Positions 7,652 through 15,292 of a stretch of DNA of 30,363 bases are shown here, one piece after another. The first letter of the stretch is position 1; each line of letters starts with the position of its first letter. Below the pieces are notes generated by a model. The model was not told the DNA's origin and searched no databases. It worked only from the letters and a program-made list of their open reading frames with translations. Source of the DNA: Phycisphaerales bacterium (lineage in GTDB: Bacteria > Planctomycetota > Phycisphaerae > Phycisphaerales > SM1A02); the NCBI GenBank assembly GCA_030748455.1, contig JASMLY010000091.1, positions 1 through 30,363 of the forward strand. The letters are read 5' to 3'. Both the position numbers and the translations under genes were made by a program.

Positions 7652-7747
7652 CCTCTGAGCATACCTCTGAGCATACCTCTGTGTATACCTCTGTGTATAC
7701 CTCTGTGCATACCTCTGTGTATACCTCTGAGCATACCTCAGAGCAAT
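7652..7747. repeat. 12-bp tandem repeat array upstream of rpsL
   Basis: Seven uninterrupted 12-bp units of CCTCTGWGYATA occupy 7652-7735, followed by a degenerate eighth. The order is A A B B C B A, where A is CCTCTGAGCATA, B is CCTCTGTGTATA and C is CCTCTGTGCATA. Just after it, ATGCTCAGAG (7746-7755) is the inverse complement of the unit core CTCTGAGCAT, so the right end can form a 10-bp hairpin. There are no spacers, so it is not a CRISPR array. Both strands stay open through it only because 12 is divisible by three. Confidence 0.9.
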
Positions 7748-7840
7748 GCTCAGAGTAGGGGGAAGATCGAGAGTGAATGGCGTATGACGCTGTCAGCAAA
7801 GGAGATACAAGATTGTGATTTTTGGGGGGGTGTTCGCCGA

Positions 7841-9730
7841 TTACCAGAGCGAGATCAACTCGAGGAGGTCGTTAATATTCACCATGTTGTCGTGGTCGAG
7901 GTCGCTGATACAAGAATGGCAATCACCCCAGTTATCAATGATGATGAGGAGGTCGTTGATTCCAATGGCACCATCGCCATCAAGATCGCCAACGATCGTG
8001 TGTTGGAGCCAAACCGGGTTTGCCATTGCCACCAACCCACCTTTTTCAGTCCGCAGGGTGATGAACTGATCGTTGGTGGTTAGATTCAAGTCTGGGATGG
8101 TGTAATCAAGGGAATAATATGGAATACCACTTGGTTCAATCGTAAACCTCGTCACGCCATCAACGAGAACTTCCGTGCGGAAATCTCCAGCATACCCCAT
8201 TGATTCATTCGTCCGAACCGAAATCACAGTGTTTGACCAGCCTTCTGGAATGAGTGCAACATCGCCCGTAAAAGATCCATTCACATTTGCCCACACAAGT
8301 GGTCCGTTTGAAGGAACACAGCGACCTCCAAGCATTCCATCTTTCAAATTCGGTCTTGTGACCTCTTCCATCGCAACATAGGTCCAACACCTGCCGACGT
8401 TTCCCGGTTCATGCGCGTCACTGTTACCAATCCCAACAGGGAACTTGTTTGGCCAACCAGAACGATCGGGTAATTCACCGTTCGTTGGTGTACCAACATT
8501 GCCAAGTAAATCATGCCATTTGTACCACGTTGACCAATCTTCACTCGAGTAAGAACCATCGTCTGCGCAAATCAATTCCATCCCCGCCCAACCGTTGGTT
8601 CCATTCCCCCAATCCCATTCGTAAAACATGAGATACGTCCAATCGTAGGGATGTGCAATAAAACCGAACGCCCCAGCATTGTTGATTCGATTAATGATTG
8701 TTTGTTCAGATTCGCATTCCGCATGACCGTACACCAAACCTTCAGAAGGGTTGGGTAACATTCCTGCCAAATCATTCTCAAGGGGTAAGCAAAGCATATG
8801 CGATGCTAAATCCCAAAACCCCTGTTGCCCGAGTCCCATCTCTTGGCTGTACACAGAAATCCAATCGTGATCCGCTCTGTATTGCTGACATTCAGCCTGC
8901 CCCCAATTGAACTGGGATTCAACATACCAGTCTCGATCCCCCCAAACTTCAGAGTATGTAATGTTTGAATGGTCTGTAAAAATCGCCCAATCCAATCCAA
9001 TTGCCTCAGCACCTTGTGAATATTCATAGGGCTCTTCTTCTGTTCCATCGAGGATGACAGCATCAACAGAAAAAGAAGTGTGGATGTGTTGATCTCCTGC
9101 AAACCACCACATCGTTGTGGGTGTTGTTCGGGGTTCCTGAGCGAATTGTTCACAATTCTCATCAAATGTGATCATTTGATCTGGAGCCCCCCCGCGTGGG
9201 AGAGGTGGTTCGTATCTCGTTTCAATTGGCACACGTACAGTTCGCCCAACACCATCTTCGACGAATAAAATCTCAATTTCTCTTGGAATACAATCGGTTG
9301 AAATTGTCCATTTAGTAATCACGGCATGCTGTCGGATGATCCCTATAGCCTCACTAAACGAATCGTGTGCTTGTTGCATGGCAACTCGGTCGCGCGTTTG
9401 ATCAGCGATCCCCATCGCCACCTTGGCCGCAAGCGCTCTTTTGTACTCGGGCTCGAAAGAGCTAAGCCGTTTGCCGATCTCACGAGTGTGAGAGGGATCG
9501 TCACACCCAACAACACGGATTTGCTCTAACAACAGAGAATTGTCATTGAGAACGTTAACAATTTTTACAGAAAGGGGATACGCTCCCTCTTTGCGGATGA
9601 CCCAAGGAGCATCCACAGAAACATACACGCCTCGGTCAAGATGTTCTTCTTCTAACCACTCTGGTGTAAAGTCATGTGCAAATGTTCCGCTCACGCAAAA
9701 GATCAAAGCGAAACAACACCAATGTTTCAT
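7841..9730 (-). CDS. Secreted PHP-domain protein with C-terminal dockerin doublet
   Basis: The product is 629 residues from ATG 9730, two codons inside the longest frame, chosen because it gives the signal peptide MKHWCCFALIFCVSGTFA. An N-terminal beta-rich region is followed by a PHP phosphoesterase domain with its metal-binding motifs in order (numbered from the longer frame): HIH at 217-219, TDH at 254-256, AHP at 361-363 and NSDAH at 438-442. The C-terminus has two dockerin-like calcium loops, GDLDGDGAIGINDLLIIIDNWG and SDLDHDNMVNINDLLELI, ending four residues later. PHP proteins hydrolyse phosphoesters with bound metals; the secreted substrate is unknown. It stands between rnhA (upstream, 33 nt) and the rpsL leader. 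The mixture of PHP and dockerin in one exported protein is uncommon. Confidence 0.88.
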   Translation of the reverse strand: MKHWCCFALIFCVSGTFAHDFTPEWLEEEHLDRGVYVSVDAPWVIRKEGAYPLSVKIVNVLNDNSLLLEQIRVVGCDDPSHTREIGKRLSSFEPEYKRALAAKVAMGIADQTRDRVAMQQAHDSFSEAIGIIRQHAVITKWTISTDCIPREIEILFVEDGVGRTVRVPIETRYEPPLPRGGAPDQMITFDENCEQFAQEPRTTPTTMWWFAGDQHIHTSFSVDAVILDGTEEEPYEYSQGAEAIGLDWAIFTDHSNITYSEVWGDRDWYVESQFNWGQAECQQYRADHDWISVYSQEMGLGQQGFWDLASHMLCLPLENDLAGMLPNPSEGLVYGHAECESEQTIINRINNAGAFGFIAHPYDWTYLMFYEWDWGNGTNGWAGMELICADDGSYSSEDWSTWYKWHDLLGNVGTPTNGELPDRSGWPNKFPVGIGNSDAHEPGNVGRCWTYVAMEEVTRPNLKDGMLGGRCVPSNGPLVWANVNGSFTGDVALIPEGWSNTVISVRTNESMGYAGDFRTEVLVDGVTRFTIEPSGIPYYSLDYTIPDLNLTTNDQFITLRTEKGGLVAMANPVWLQHTIVGDLDGDGAIGINDLLIIIDNWGDCHSCISDLDHDNMVNINDLLELISLW

Positions 9731-9763
9731 ATCCATGTTGGATAGCCTACGACAAACAGAAAA

Positions 9764-10219
9764 CTACTGCAAGAATTTTTCTGCTTCAGCTGACGCGAGC
9801 GTATCACAACGCTCATTTTCAGCATGTCCTGCGTGCCCTTTGACCCAATAGGTTGTAATTGTGTGCTTTTCACGCAATGCAGCGAGGGGCTTCCACAAAT
9901 CTTGGTTTTTTACCGGTTTTTTTGCTGCGTTCTTCCAGTTCTTCTGAAGCCACCCATCCATCCATTTCGTCAATCCGTCAGTGACATATTTGCTATCTGC
10001 GTGGATCTCAACAGCAGCGGGTTCGGTCAACGACTCAAGAGCTCGAAGTACAGCAGTGACTTCCATTCGCTGATTTGTCGTGTCTGGATCACCTCCACTT
10101 TGAACAAGTTCACTTTTTTCTGATCGGAGAATAAACGCCCAGCCGCCAGGTCCTGGATTCCCCAAACATGCTCCATCTGTGAAGAGTTCATATTGCACTC
10201 GGTTTGTCATGATAGACAT
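9764..10219 (-). CDS. rnhA: Ribonuclease HI
   Basis: RNase HI cleaves the RNA strand of RNA-DNA hybrids (R-loops, primers) in the cytoplasm. From ATG 10219 it is 151 residues, close to the 155 of E. coli; ATG 10210 (148 residues) is equally possible. The acidic active site is visible: the first Asp in ELFTDGACLGNPGPGGWA, Glu in TTNQRMEVTAVLRAL, Asp in IHADSKYVTDGLTKWM, and the last Asp in ENERCDTLASAEA. The basic handle segment WLQKNWKNAAKKPVKNQDLW is present. The longest open frame to 10327 runs through the divergent purL start and is not used. No Shine-Dalgarno site precedes either start. A -10-like TACTTT lies 7 nt before ATG 10219, which would fit a leaderless mRNA. Confidence 0.95.
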   Translation of the reverse strand: MSIMTNRVQYELFTDGACLGNPGPGGWAFILRSEKSELVQSGGDPDTTNQRMEVTAVLRALESLTEPAAVEIHADSKYVTDGLTKWMDGWLQKNWKNAAKKPVKNQDLWKPLAALREKHTITTYWVKGHAGHAENERCDTLASAEAEKFLQ

Positions 10220-10253
10220 AGTAACGAAAGTACTGCTTTGGTACTCTACACAT
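10220..10253. promoter_or_regulatory. Very short divergent promoter region between rnhA and purSL
   Basis: Only 34 nt separate the two starts. The sequence is nearly symmetric. On the plus strand TACTCT (10242-10247) lies 6 nt before the purL ATG, and on the minus strand TACTTT (10232-10227) lies 7 nt before the rnhA ATG. AGTAC (10229-10233) and GTACT (10241-10245) form an inverted repeat with a 7-nt gap. Both transcripts may be leaderless, with the two -35 zones lying inside the opposite gene. There is no Shine-Dalgarno sequence on either side. Confidence 0.35.
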
Positions 10254-13136
10254 ATGTCAGTGTACAGAGTTGAAGTTTCTAGCGCACCAGGGAGCGCCGA
10301 TCCCCGTGGAGAGGATGCACTCAACAAGGCTCGGGCTGCTGGAATCGAAAAACTTCCAACGTCTATTGAAACAACCGCAGTGTATTTACTTGAAGGAGAC
10401 CTCGATACGGCGGCTCTTGAAAGAGTGACAGAAGAACTTCTATGCGATCACATCTCTGAGCGTGCAACTGTGGGAACATCTGAGCTTCGCGCACAATCAT
10501 CCATTGAAGTTCACCCGCTACCTGGGGTTATGGATCCAAGCGCTCAGGCTGTAGAGTTGGCGATCGATCGGCTTCTCGGTAAAAAAGTGGCTGTGCAAAC
10601 TGGCTGGCGATATGATTTTCAGGGGATCGAAACATCCGATGCAAAGAGTTTGACCCAACGGTGTTTAGCAAATGAGATTGTTAGTGGCATTCACACCGAG
10701 CCTTTTTTCCCAGACGCTTTCGAGCATGGTCATGATCACGACATGTCTGTTCCAGAAGTTCCGATTACGAACCTTACCGATTCGGCACTAGAAGCACTAT
10801 CTCGCGATGCACACATGTTTTTAGACCTCGAAGAGATGCGGACAATTCAGGCACACTACAAAAACCTTGGTCGCGAGCCAAAAGAAATAGAATTAGAAAC
10901 ACTTGCCCAGACTTGGTCTGAACATTGTGTACACAAAACGCTCAAAGCGACAATTCGTTACACAGGACCAAGTTTGAGTAACAGACCTGGGCACGAATAT
11001 CACAGTGGCGATTCTGCCACAATTCACAACCTCTTAAAATGCACTGTTGCCGCAGCAACGCATGAATTGATTGATGAAGGCCTTGATTGGTGTCTTAGTG
11101 TGTTTGTTGATAATGCGGGCATCATCGAATTTGACGATGATCATGCAGTTTGCTTTAAAGCAGAAACACACAACCATCCTTCCGCGCTTGAACCCTACGG
11201 CGGCGCGGCGACAGGCATCGGTGGATGTATTCGTGACATCATGGGGACGGGGCTTGCAGCAAAACCTATTGCTGCGACCGATGTATTTTGCGTCGCTCAT
11301 TTTGATCACGAAGTTCCAAAAGGGTGTTTGAAACCAAGAAGAATCCTTGGCGAAGTTGTTCGCGGGGTTCGCGATTATGGAAACAGAATGGGCATCCCAA
11401 CACTAAATGGGAACGTTTGGTTTGATGATCGATACGTGGGTAATCCGCTCGTTTTTTGTGGTTGTATAGGAGTCATGCCAAAGGATCTCATTTCTGGTGA
11501 CGCTCAGCGAGGAGATCGTATCGTTGCAATTGGCGGCCGTACTGGTCGCGACGGAATCCATGGAGCAACCTTTTCTTCAGCAGAACTTACTGACACACAC
11601 GCAGATGAATTTTCTCACGCAGTACAAATTGGTAACGCGATCACCGAAAAGAAAGCGCTTGATGCAATTCTTGAAGCAAGAGATTATCCAAGTGGTTGCT
11701 TGTACAGTGCTATCACAGATTGTGGAGCAGGTGGTTTTTCAAGCGCAGTTGGAGAGATGGGCGAACATATCGGTGCAACCGTACAACTTGAACAAGCACC
11801 ACTGAAGTACCGGGGTCTTACTCCATCCGAGATTTGGATTAGCGAAGCGCAGGAACGGATGGTACTTTCGGTTCCCGAGAGTAACATCGCAGCGTTAAAA
11901 GAAATTTGCCAGAGGCACGATGCTGAACTGTGCGATCTAGGCACATTCGGTACAGACAATAATGAACTCGTTTTGCGGTACTCTGAAAAAGAAGTTGGCA
12001 GGCTGAGCATGCAGTTTATGCACGACGGACTTCCAGAAACAACTCGCGTGGCGTCGTGGTCACCCAAAGCAACGGAGCGCGGCGGTGATAAAGATATAGA
12101 CGTTCAGGCATTGTTACCCCAATTGCTCTCCCACCCAAACATTGCATCTAAACAGTGCATTATTCAACAGTACGATCACGAAGTGCAGGGAAGAAGTGTT
12201 GTCCGCCCAGTCGTTGGACCCCACGGGACAGGACCTTCTGACGCAGCGGTGGTGACGCCAGTTCGCGGTTCAACCCGCGGGCTTGCGATTGCAAACGGTT
12301 TGGCTACGGAATTAGAAGATGATCCATACGTACTCGCGGCTTCTGGAATTGACGAGTGTGTGCGAAACATTGTTTGTGTTGGCGGCGATCCAACCCGCAT
12401 AGCAATCCTCGATAATTTTTGTTGGCCTTCAGCGAAAGACGAAGATAGCTTGGGAAGACTTGTTCGCTGTTGTCATGGATGCTACGACGCTGCAAAAGCA
12501 TACAAAACACCATTTATCTCTGGGAAAGATTCACTCAACAACCAATTCACTACAGAAGATGGGAAGACGATTTGCATTCCCCCAACACTTCTGATTTCTG
12601 GGTTTGGCATTGTGCATGACATTCACAAGTGCATCACAATGGATGCAAAAAGTTCTGGAAATATATTGGTTTTAGTTGGCCAAACAAAAGACGAGATGGG
12701 CGGATCATTCGCACTGCAACGAGAGCCAGAATGGAATTGCAACACATCACTTCCGAACGTGTGTTTCCAAAGTGGTCCAGCAAACGCATCTGCAGTGCAC
12801 AAGGCGATTCAATCTGGATTCGTTCGATCCGCGCACGATTGCTCTGAGGGTGGTTTACTTCTTGCAGCAGCAGAAATGGCGTTTAGTGGGAACCTCGGTG
12901 TAACGCTCAACGTACCAAACGATCTTCCATTTGCAACAATGTGTTTTTCTGAAACACCCTCTCGTTATATACTCGAAGTAGAACCCCAGCACACGGATGC
13001 TCTACTTTCAACTTTAGGCTCCGTCCCCAAAACGATCGTTGGAACATTCACGGATGATTCCACTGTGTGTGCTCATGCATGTTCGTGGAACATCGATGAC
13101 CTACGAAACAGCTGGCTCGGAGGGTTGCAACTATGA
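10254..13136 (+). CDS. purL: Phosphoribosylformylglycinamidine synthase, PurS-PurS-PurL fusion
   Basis: This 960-residue enzyme makes FGAM from FGAR, ATP and ammonia in purine synthesis. ATG 10254 is chosen because MSVYRVEVSSAPGSADPRGE is a PurS-type start; the longer frame overlaps rnhA. Two PurS-like modules occupy about residues 1-75 and 82-155, the second beginning SSIEVHPLPGVMDPSAQAV. A His/Asp-rich linker follows, then the PurL core with TWSEHCVHKT (H224), the substrate region KAETHNHPSALEPYGGAATG, and a second half with SGKDSLNNQF and HDCSEGGL. Free-standing PurL (about 740 residues) needs separate PurS, and E. coli-type PurL carries everything in one chain; this is intermediate. Glutaminase PurQ is next, overlapping by 4 nt. 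PurS is therefore supplied in cis. Confidence 0.95.
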   Translation: MSVYRVEVSSAPGSADPRGEDALNKARAAGIEKLPTSIETTAVYLLEGDLDTAALERVTEELLCDHISERATVGTSELRAQSSIEVHPLPGVMDPSAQAVELAIDRLLGKKVAVQTGWRYDFQGIETSDAKSLTQRCLANEIVSGIHTEPFFPDAFEHGHDHDMSVPEVPITNLTDSALEALSRDAHMFLDLEEMRTIQAHYKNLGREPKEIELETLAQTWSEHCVHKTLKATIRYTGPSLSNRPGHEYHSGDSATIHNLLKCTVAAATHELIDEGLDWCLSVFVDNAGIIEFDDDHAVCFKAETHNHPSALEPYGGAATGIGGCIRDIMGTGLAAKPIAATDVFCVAHFDHEVPKGCLKPRRILGEVVRGVRDYGNRMGIPTLNGNVWFDDRYVGNPLVFCGCIGVMPKDLISGDAQRGDRIVAIGGRTGRDGIHGATFSSAELTDTHADEFSHAVQIGNAITEKKALDAILEARDYPSGCLYSAITDCGAGGFSSAVGEMGEHIGATVQLEQAPLKYRGLTPSEIWISEAQERMVLSVPESNIAALKEICQRHDAELCDLGTFGTDNNELVLRYSEKEVGRLSMQFMHDGLPETTRVASWSPKATERGGDKDIDVQALLPQLLSHPNIASKQCIIQQYDHEVQGRSVVRPVVGPHGTGPSDAAVVTPVRGSTRGLAIANGLATELEDDPYVLAASGIDECVRNIVCVGGDPTRIAILDNFCWPSAKDEDSLGRLVRCCHGCYDAAKAYKTPFISGKDSLNNQFTTEDGKTICIPPTLLISGFGIVHDIHKCITMDAKSSGNILVLVGQTKDEMGGSFALQREPEWNCNTSLPNVCFQSGPANASAVHKAIQSGFVRSAHDCSEGGLLLAAAEMAFSGNLGVTLNVPNDLPFATMCFSETPSRYILEVEPQHTDALLSTLGSVPKTIVGTFTDDSTVCAHACSWNIDDLRNSWLGGLQL

Positions 13137-13951
13137 CACAAGCACTTGTGGTCACAGCACCAGGGATCAATTGCGATCACGAATTGTGCGAAGCATTTCA
13201 ACTTGCTGGTGCGAAACCAAACCTTGTACACATTAATAAGTTGATGCGAAACCCAGCGATGCTTGACAAGGCTGACCTCATTGGATTTCCGGGTGGGTTT
13301 AGTTATGGAGATGCCGTTGCTGCTGGGCGAATTATGGCGAACCTTATGCGAGCAACACTCTATCCATCTCTTACAGAGGCAATACGCAGGGGGGTTCCTA
13401 TCATTGCGCCTTGTAATGGATTTCAAATAGCAGTACAACTTGGTTTGTTGCCTGGCCCGACCCCAGGAAGTGACTGGCAATCAACTCCTCCAAACCCAAC
13501 AGTGACACTCACACAAAATAACACTGCGTGTTTTATTGATCGTTGGGTTGATTTCAATGTTCCGTCGAATACAAGATGTGTTTGGACAAAGAATCTAGAA
13601 GTTACTTCTGACACATCATGTATTCCAATTGCCCACGGGGAGGGGCGTTTTGTTCCGCGTGATGCTGAAGTCATGCAGCAACTTGAAGAATCTGGTCAAG
13701 TTGCATGTCGGTATGGAGCAAACGATAACCCGAATGGATCCGTTGGAGACGTGATGGGTATATGTGATGCGAGCGGATTGGTGCTTGGATTAATGCCTCA
13801 CCCAGAGCGTTTTCTCCGTTGGACGCAACATCCACAGTGGACTCGTTTAGAGAAGCAATCTTGCGAACCCCTCGGATTGCAAATGTTTAAAAACGCGGTT
13901 GCACATGCAGTGAATAACAATCAATGTAATTGTGTGGAAGGTGCACTATGA
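13133..13951 (+). CDS. purQ: Phosphoribosylformylglycinamidine synthase glutaminase subunit PurQ
   Basis: This 272-residue class I glutamine amidotransferase supplies ammonia to the PurL active site. The nucleophile cysteine is in IIAPCNGFQIAVQLGLLPG. The His of the triad is in GLMPHPERFLRWTQ, and the oxyanion and early region is IGFPGGFSYGDAVAAG. It is longer than Bacillus-type PurQ (about 227 residues) because of an insertion around residues 110-150 and a C-terminal tail. The start overlaps the purL stop (ATGA), and the stop overlaps the next start in the same way, so production is stoichiometrically coupled. Together with the PurS-PurS-PurL fusion it gives a complete FGAM synthase. Confidence 0.95.
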   Translation: MTQALVVTAPGINCDHELCEAFQLAGAKPNLVHINKLMRNPAMLDKADLIGFPGGFSYGDAVAAGRIMANLMRATLYPSLTEAIRRGVPIIAPCNGFQIAVQLGLLPGPTPGSDWQSTPPNPTVTLTQNNTACFIDRWVDFNVPSNTRCVWTKNLEVTSDTSCIPIAHGEGRFVPRDAEVMQQLEESGQVACRYGANDNPNGSVGDVMGICDASGLVLGLMPHPERFLRWTQHPQWTRLEKQSCEPLGLQMFKNAVAHAVNNNQCNCVEGAL

Positions 13952-14397
13952 CCGACCATCGACAACTTGCCGTAGACTTTTTTAACCACACCTGGACGTT
14001 GCTCGACGAACAAAACAGAACACCAGAACAAGATAAAGAGATGGTACACGTTGCACACGCGTCGAGGTATCACTGGTCGATTGCAGGCACTGTAAAAAAT
14101 CACGCAAGAGGAGACTGGCAGTTAGCGCGAGTGTATGCCGCGGTTGGCCGTTTTGATGAGTCGGAACGGTACGCAACATACTATCTTGAAGCATGTGAAG
14201 AGAACGGGTTTGATGATTGGGATTTACCTTTTGCCTACGAGGGTTTGGCGAGAGCTTGTGTACAAACAAATAAACATAAATCGCTCGAATTTTTAAATGA
14301 GGCGAGGAAACAAGGCGAACTGATCGCAAAGGACGATGATAAGCAGTGGCTTATGACAAACCTTGATGAGATTGCCGCGATGCTAGATGGGGAATAA
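13948..14397 (+). CDS. Conserved hypothetical protein, TPR-like helical repeats
   Basis: The product is 149 residues from ATG 13948, chosen over a frame starting at 13930 because the four-base ATGA overlap with the purQ stop repeats the purL-purQ pattern. The segments HASRYHWSIAGTVKNHARGDWQ, LARVYAAVGRFDESERYATYYLEACEENG and DWDLPFAYEGLARA match a widely distributed bacterial family of unknown function that I recall from actinobacteria and others. The A-G-F-A-type helical spacing resembles tetratricopeptide repeats, which usually bind proteins. There is no signal peptide or catalytic motif. Its place inside the purine unit suggests co-expression with FGAM synthase but does not prove a purine role. 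It overlaps the next gene by 11 nt. Confidence 0.8.
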   Translation: MTDHRQLAVDFFNHTWTLLDEQNRTPEQDKEMVHVAHASRYHWSIAGTVKNHARGDWQLARVYAAVGRFDESERYATYYLEACEENGFDDWDLPFAYEGLARACVQTNKHKSLEFLNEARKQGELIAKDDDKQWLMTNLDEIAAMLDGE

Positions 14398-15292
14398 TGA
14401 AACAATAAAATGTGGCGCGTGTGGATATGACCTTCGCGGCTTAGACAAAGATACACCTTGTCCTGAGTGCGGCGCAGCTCCAATAACGAAGAAATCCATT
14501 GTGGCAGATGGAATTATGGGCGTTATTGAATCTAGTGTTGCCGTTCAAGGTCTCGCGCCCCTCCCCGACATTCGCAAGAGCATTAAACATTGGGCTCGAA
14601 TTGCAGGGTATTTCACGGTTGCCCTTGTTGTACTTCAATTCTTAGTTACTTTTGCAATCATTCCAATTTGGTTGTATCGATTTGCACTGTTTGGGATGTC
14701 TTTCTTCTGGCCAGCAGTTGTTGTTGGGTTGATGCCGATGCGTGTAGACGCCTCAATGCCACAAATCTATGGGTACATCAGAAAGGTTGTTCCCATTTCC
14801 CAATGGGGTTGGGTTGCAGGATATGTATTTTGGTTTGTTTTTCATGTACCAACAGAAACAGGAACCGTTTCTAGCAATCTTGGTAATTTTTTACCCCTGA
14901 TTTTCTTACATGCCATTGCGGGAATTGGGTTGGTTGGATTGATATTCTGGTTACACGATCTCGCACTACGCATGAACCTCGATTACGCGGCAAAGAGGAC
15001 AAGTTTGGTAGCGATCATGATGGCAACATGGGGCGTCATCGTTTTTGTTGCGCCTTGGAAACAATATGCCGCAAGTGGTGACGATTCTGCACAAACCGCG
15101 CTGTATTGGTTTTATATTATTGTCTTGATGATTCCTTGGTATTGGATTTTGATACTGTTGTCAATGTCGTTTTTTGAATTCTCATCAGATTCAAAATGGT
15201 CAATGAGATACGAGGGAGATCGCGTGGGTCGTGAAGAACGAATACGTAAAAAACGCGACGCAATGGATGAAGAGAATAACCCGTTTCCATGA
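14387..15292 (+). CDS. Zinc-ribbon membrane protein, CGYDLRGL family (copy 1)
   Basis: This is a 301-residue protein with a cytoplasmic-type N-terminal zinc ribbon, C9-x2-C12 and C25-x2-C28, in CGACGYDLRGL...CPECG. It is followed by several hydrophobic segments (about residues 65-125, 145-195, 205-225 and 240-265) that should be membrane helices. The C-terminus is charged (RVGREERIRKKRDAMDEEN). The motif is a hallmark of many planctomycete membrane proteins of unknown role. It overlaps the upstream gene by 11 nt and the next gene, a paralogue, by 4 nt (ATGA). The tandem arrangement suggests that the two proteins form a complex. Function is unknown. Confidence 0.8.
   Translation: MGNNETIKCGACGYDLRGLDKDTPCPECGAAPITKKSIVADGIMGVIESSVAVQGLAPLPDIRKSIKHWARIAGYFTVALVVLQFLVTFAIIPIWLYRFALFGMSFFWPAVVVGLMPMRVDASMPQIYGYIRKVVPISQWGWVAGYVFWFVFHVPTETGTVSSNLGNFLPLIFLHAIAGIGLVGLIFWLHDLALRMNLDYAAKRTSLVAIMMATWGVIVFVAPWKQYAASGDDSAQTALYWFYIIVLMIPWYWILILLSMSFFEFSSDSKWSMRYEGDRVGREERIRKKRDAMDEENNPFP

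Larger units (their letters stand above)
7470..7840. other. Non-coding region between rpsL and the PHP/dockerin gene
   Basis: This is the only stretch of more than 300 nt without a convincing gene. It holds the rpsL leader and putative promoter on the minus strand, then about 100 nt with nothing I recognise, then the 12-bp tandem repeat block with its terminal inverted copy (7652-7757). It ends with the short 3' flank of the minus-strand dockerin gene, which contains a run of seven G. I see no tRNA or small-RNA signature. Confidence 0.6.

Noticed and set aside
7652..7747. Possible CRISPR array
   Set aside because: Units are 12 bp with no spacers and no cas genes nearby.
7605..7799. Minus-strand 64-residue frame with TEV/SEV repeats
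   Set aside because: Composed almost wholly of the DNA repeat, no ribosome binding site, no recognisable family.
7637..8083. Plus-strand 148-residue frame with SIPL/CIPL repeats
   Set aside because: Open only because the 12-bp repeat keeps frame; the rest is antisense to the dockerin gene and shows no protein family features.
10179..10253. Upstream extension of the purL frame
   Set aside because: Overlaps the divergent rnhA N-terminus; the PurS-type start is at 10254.
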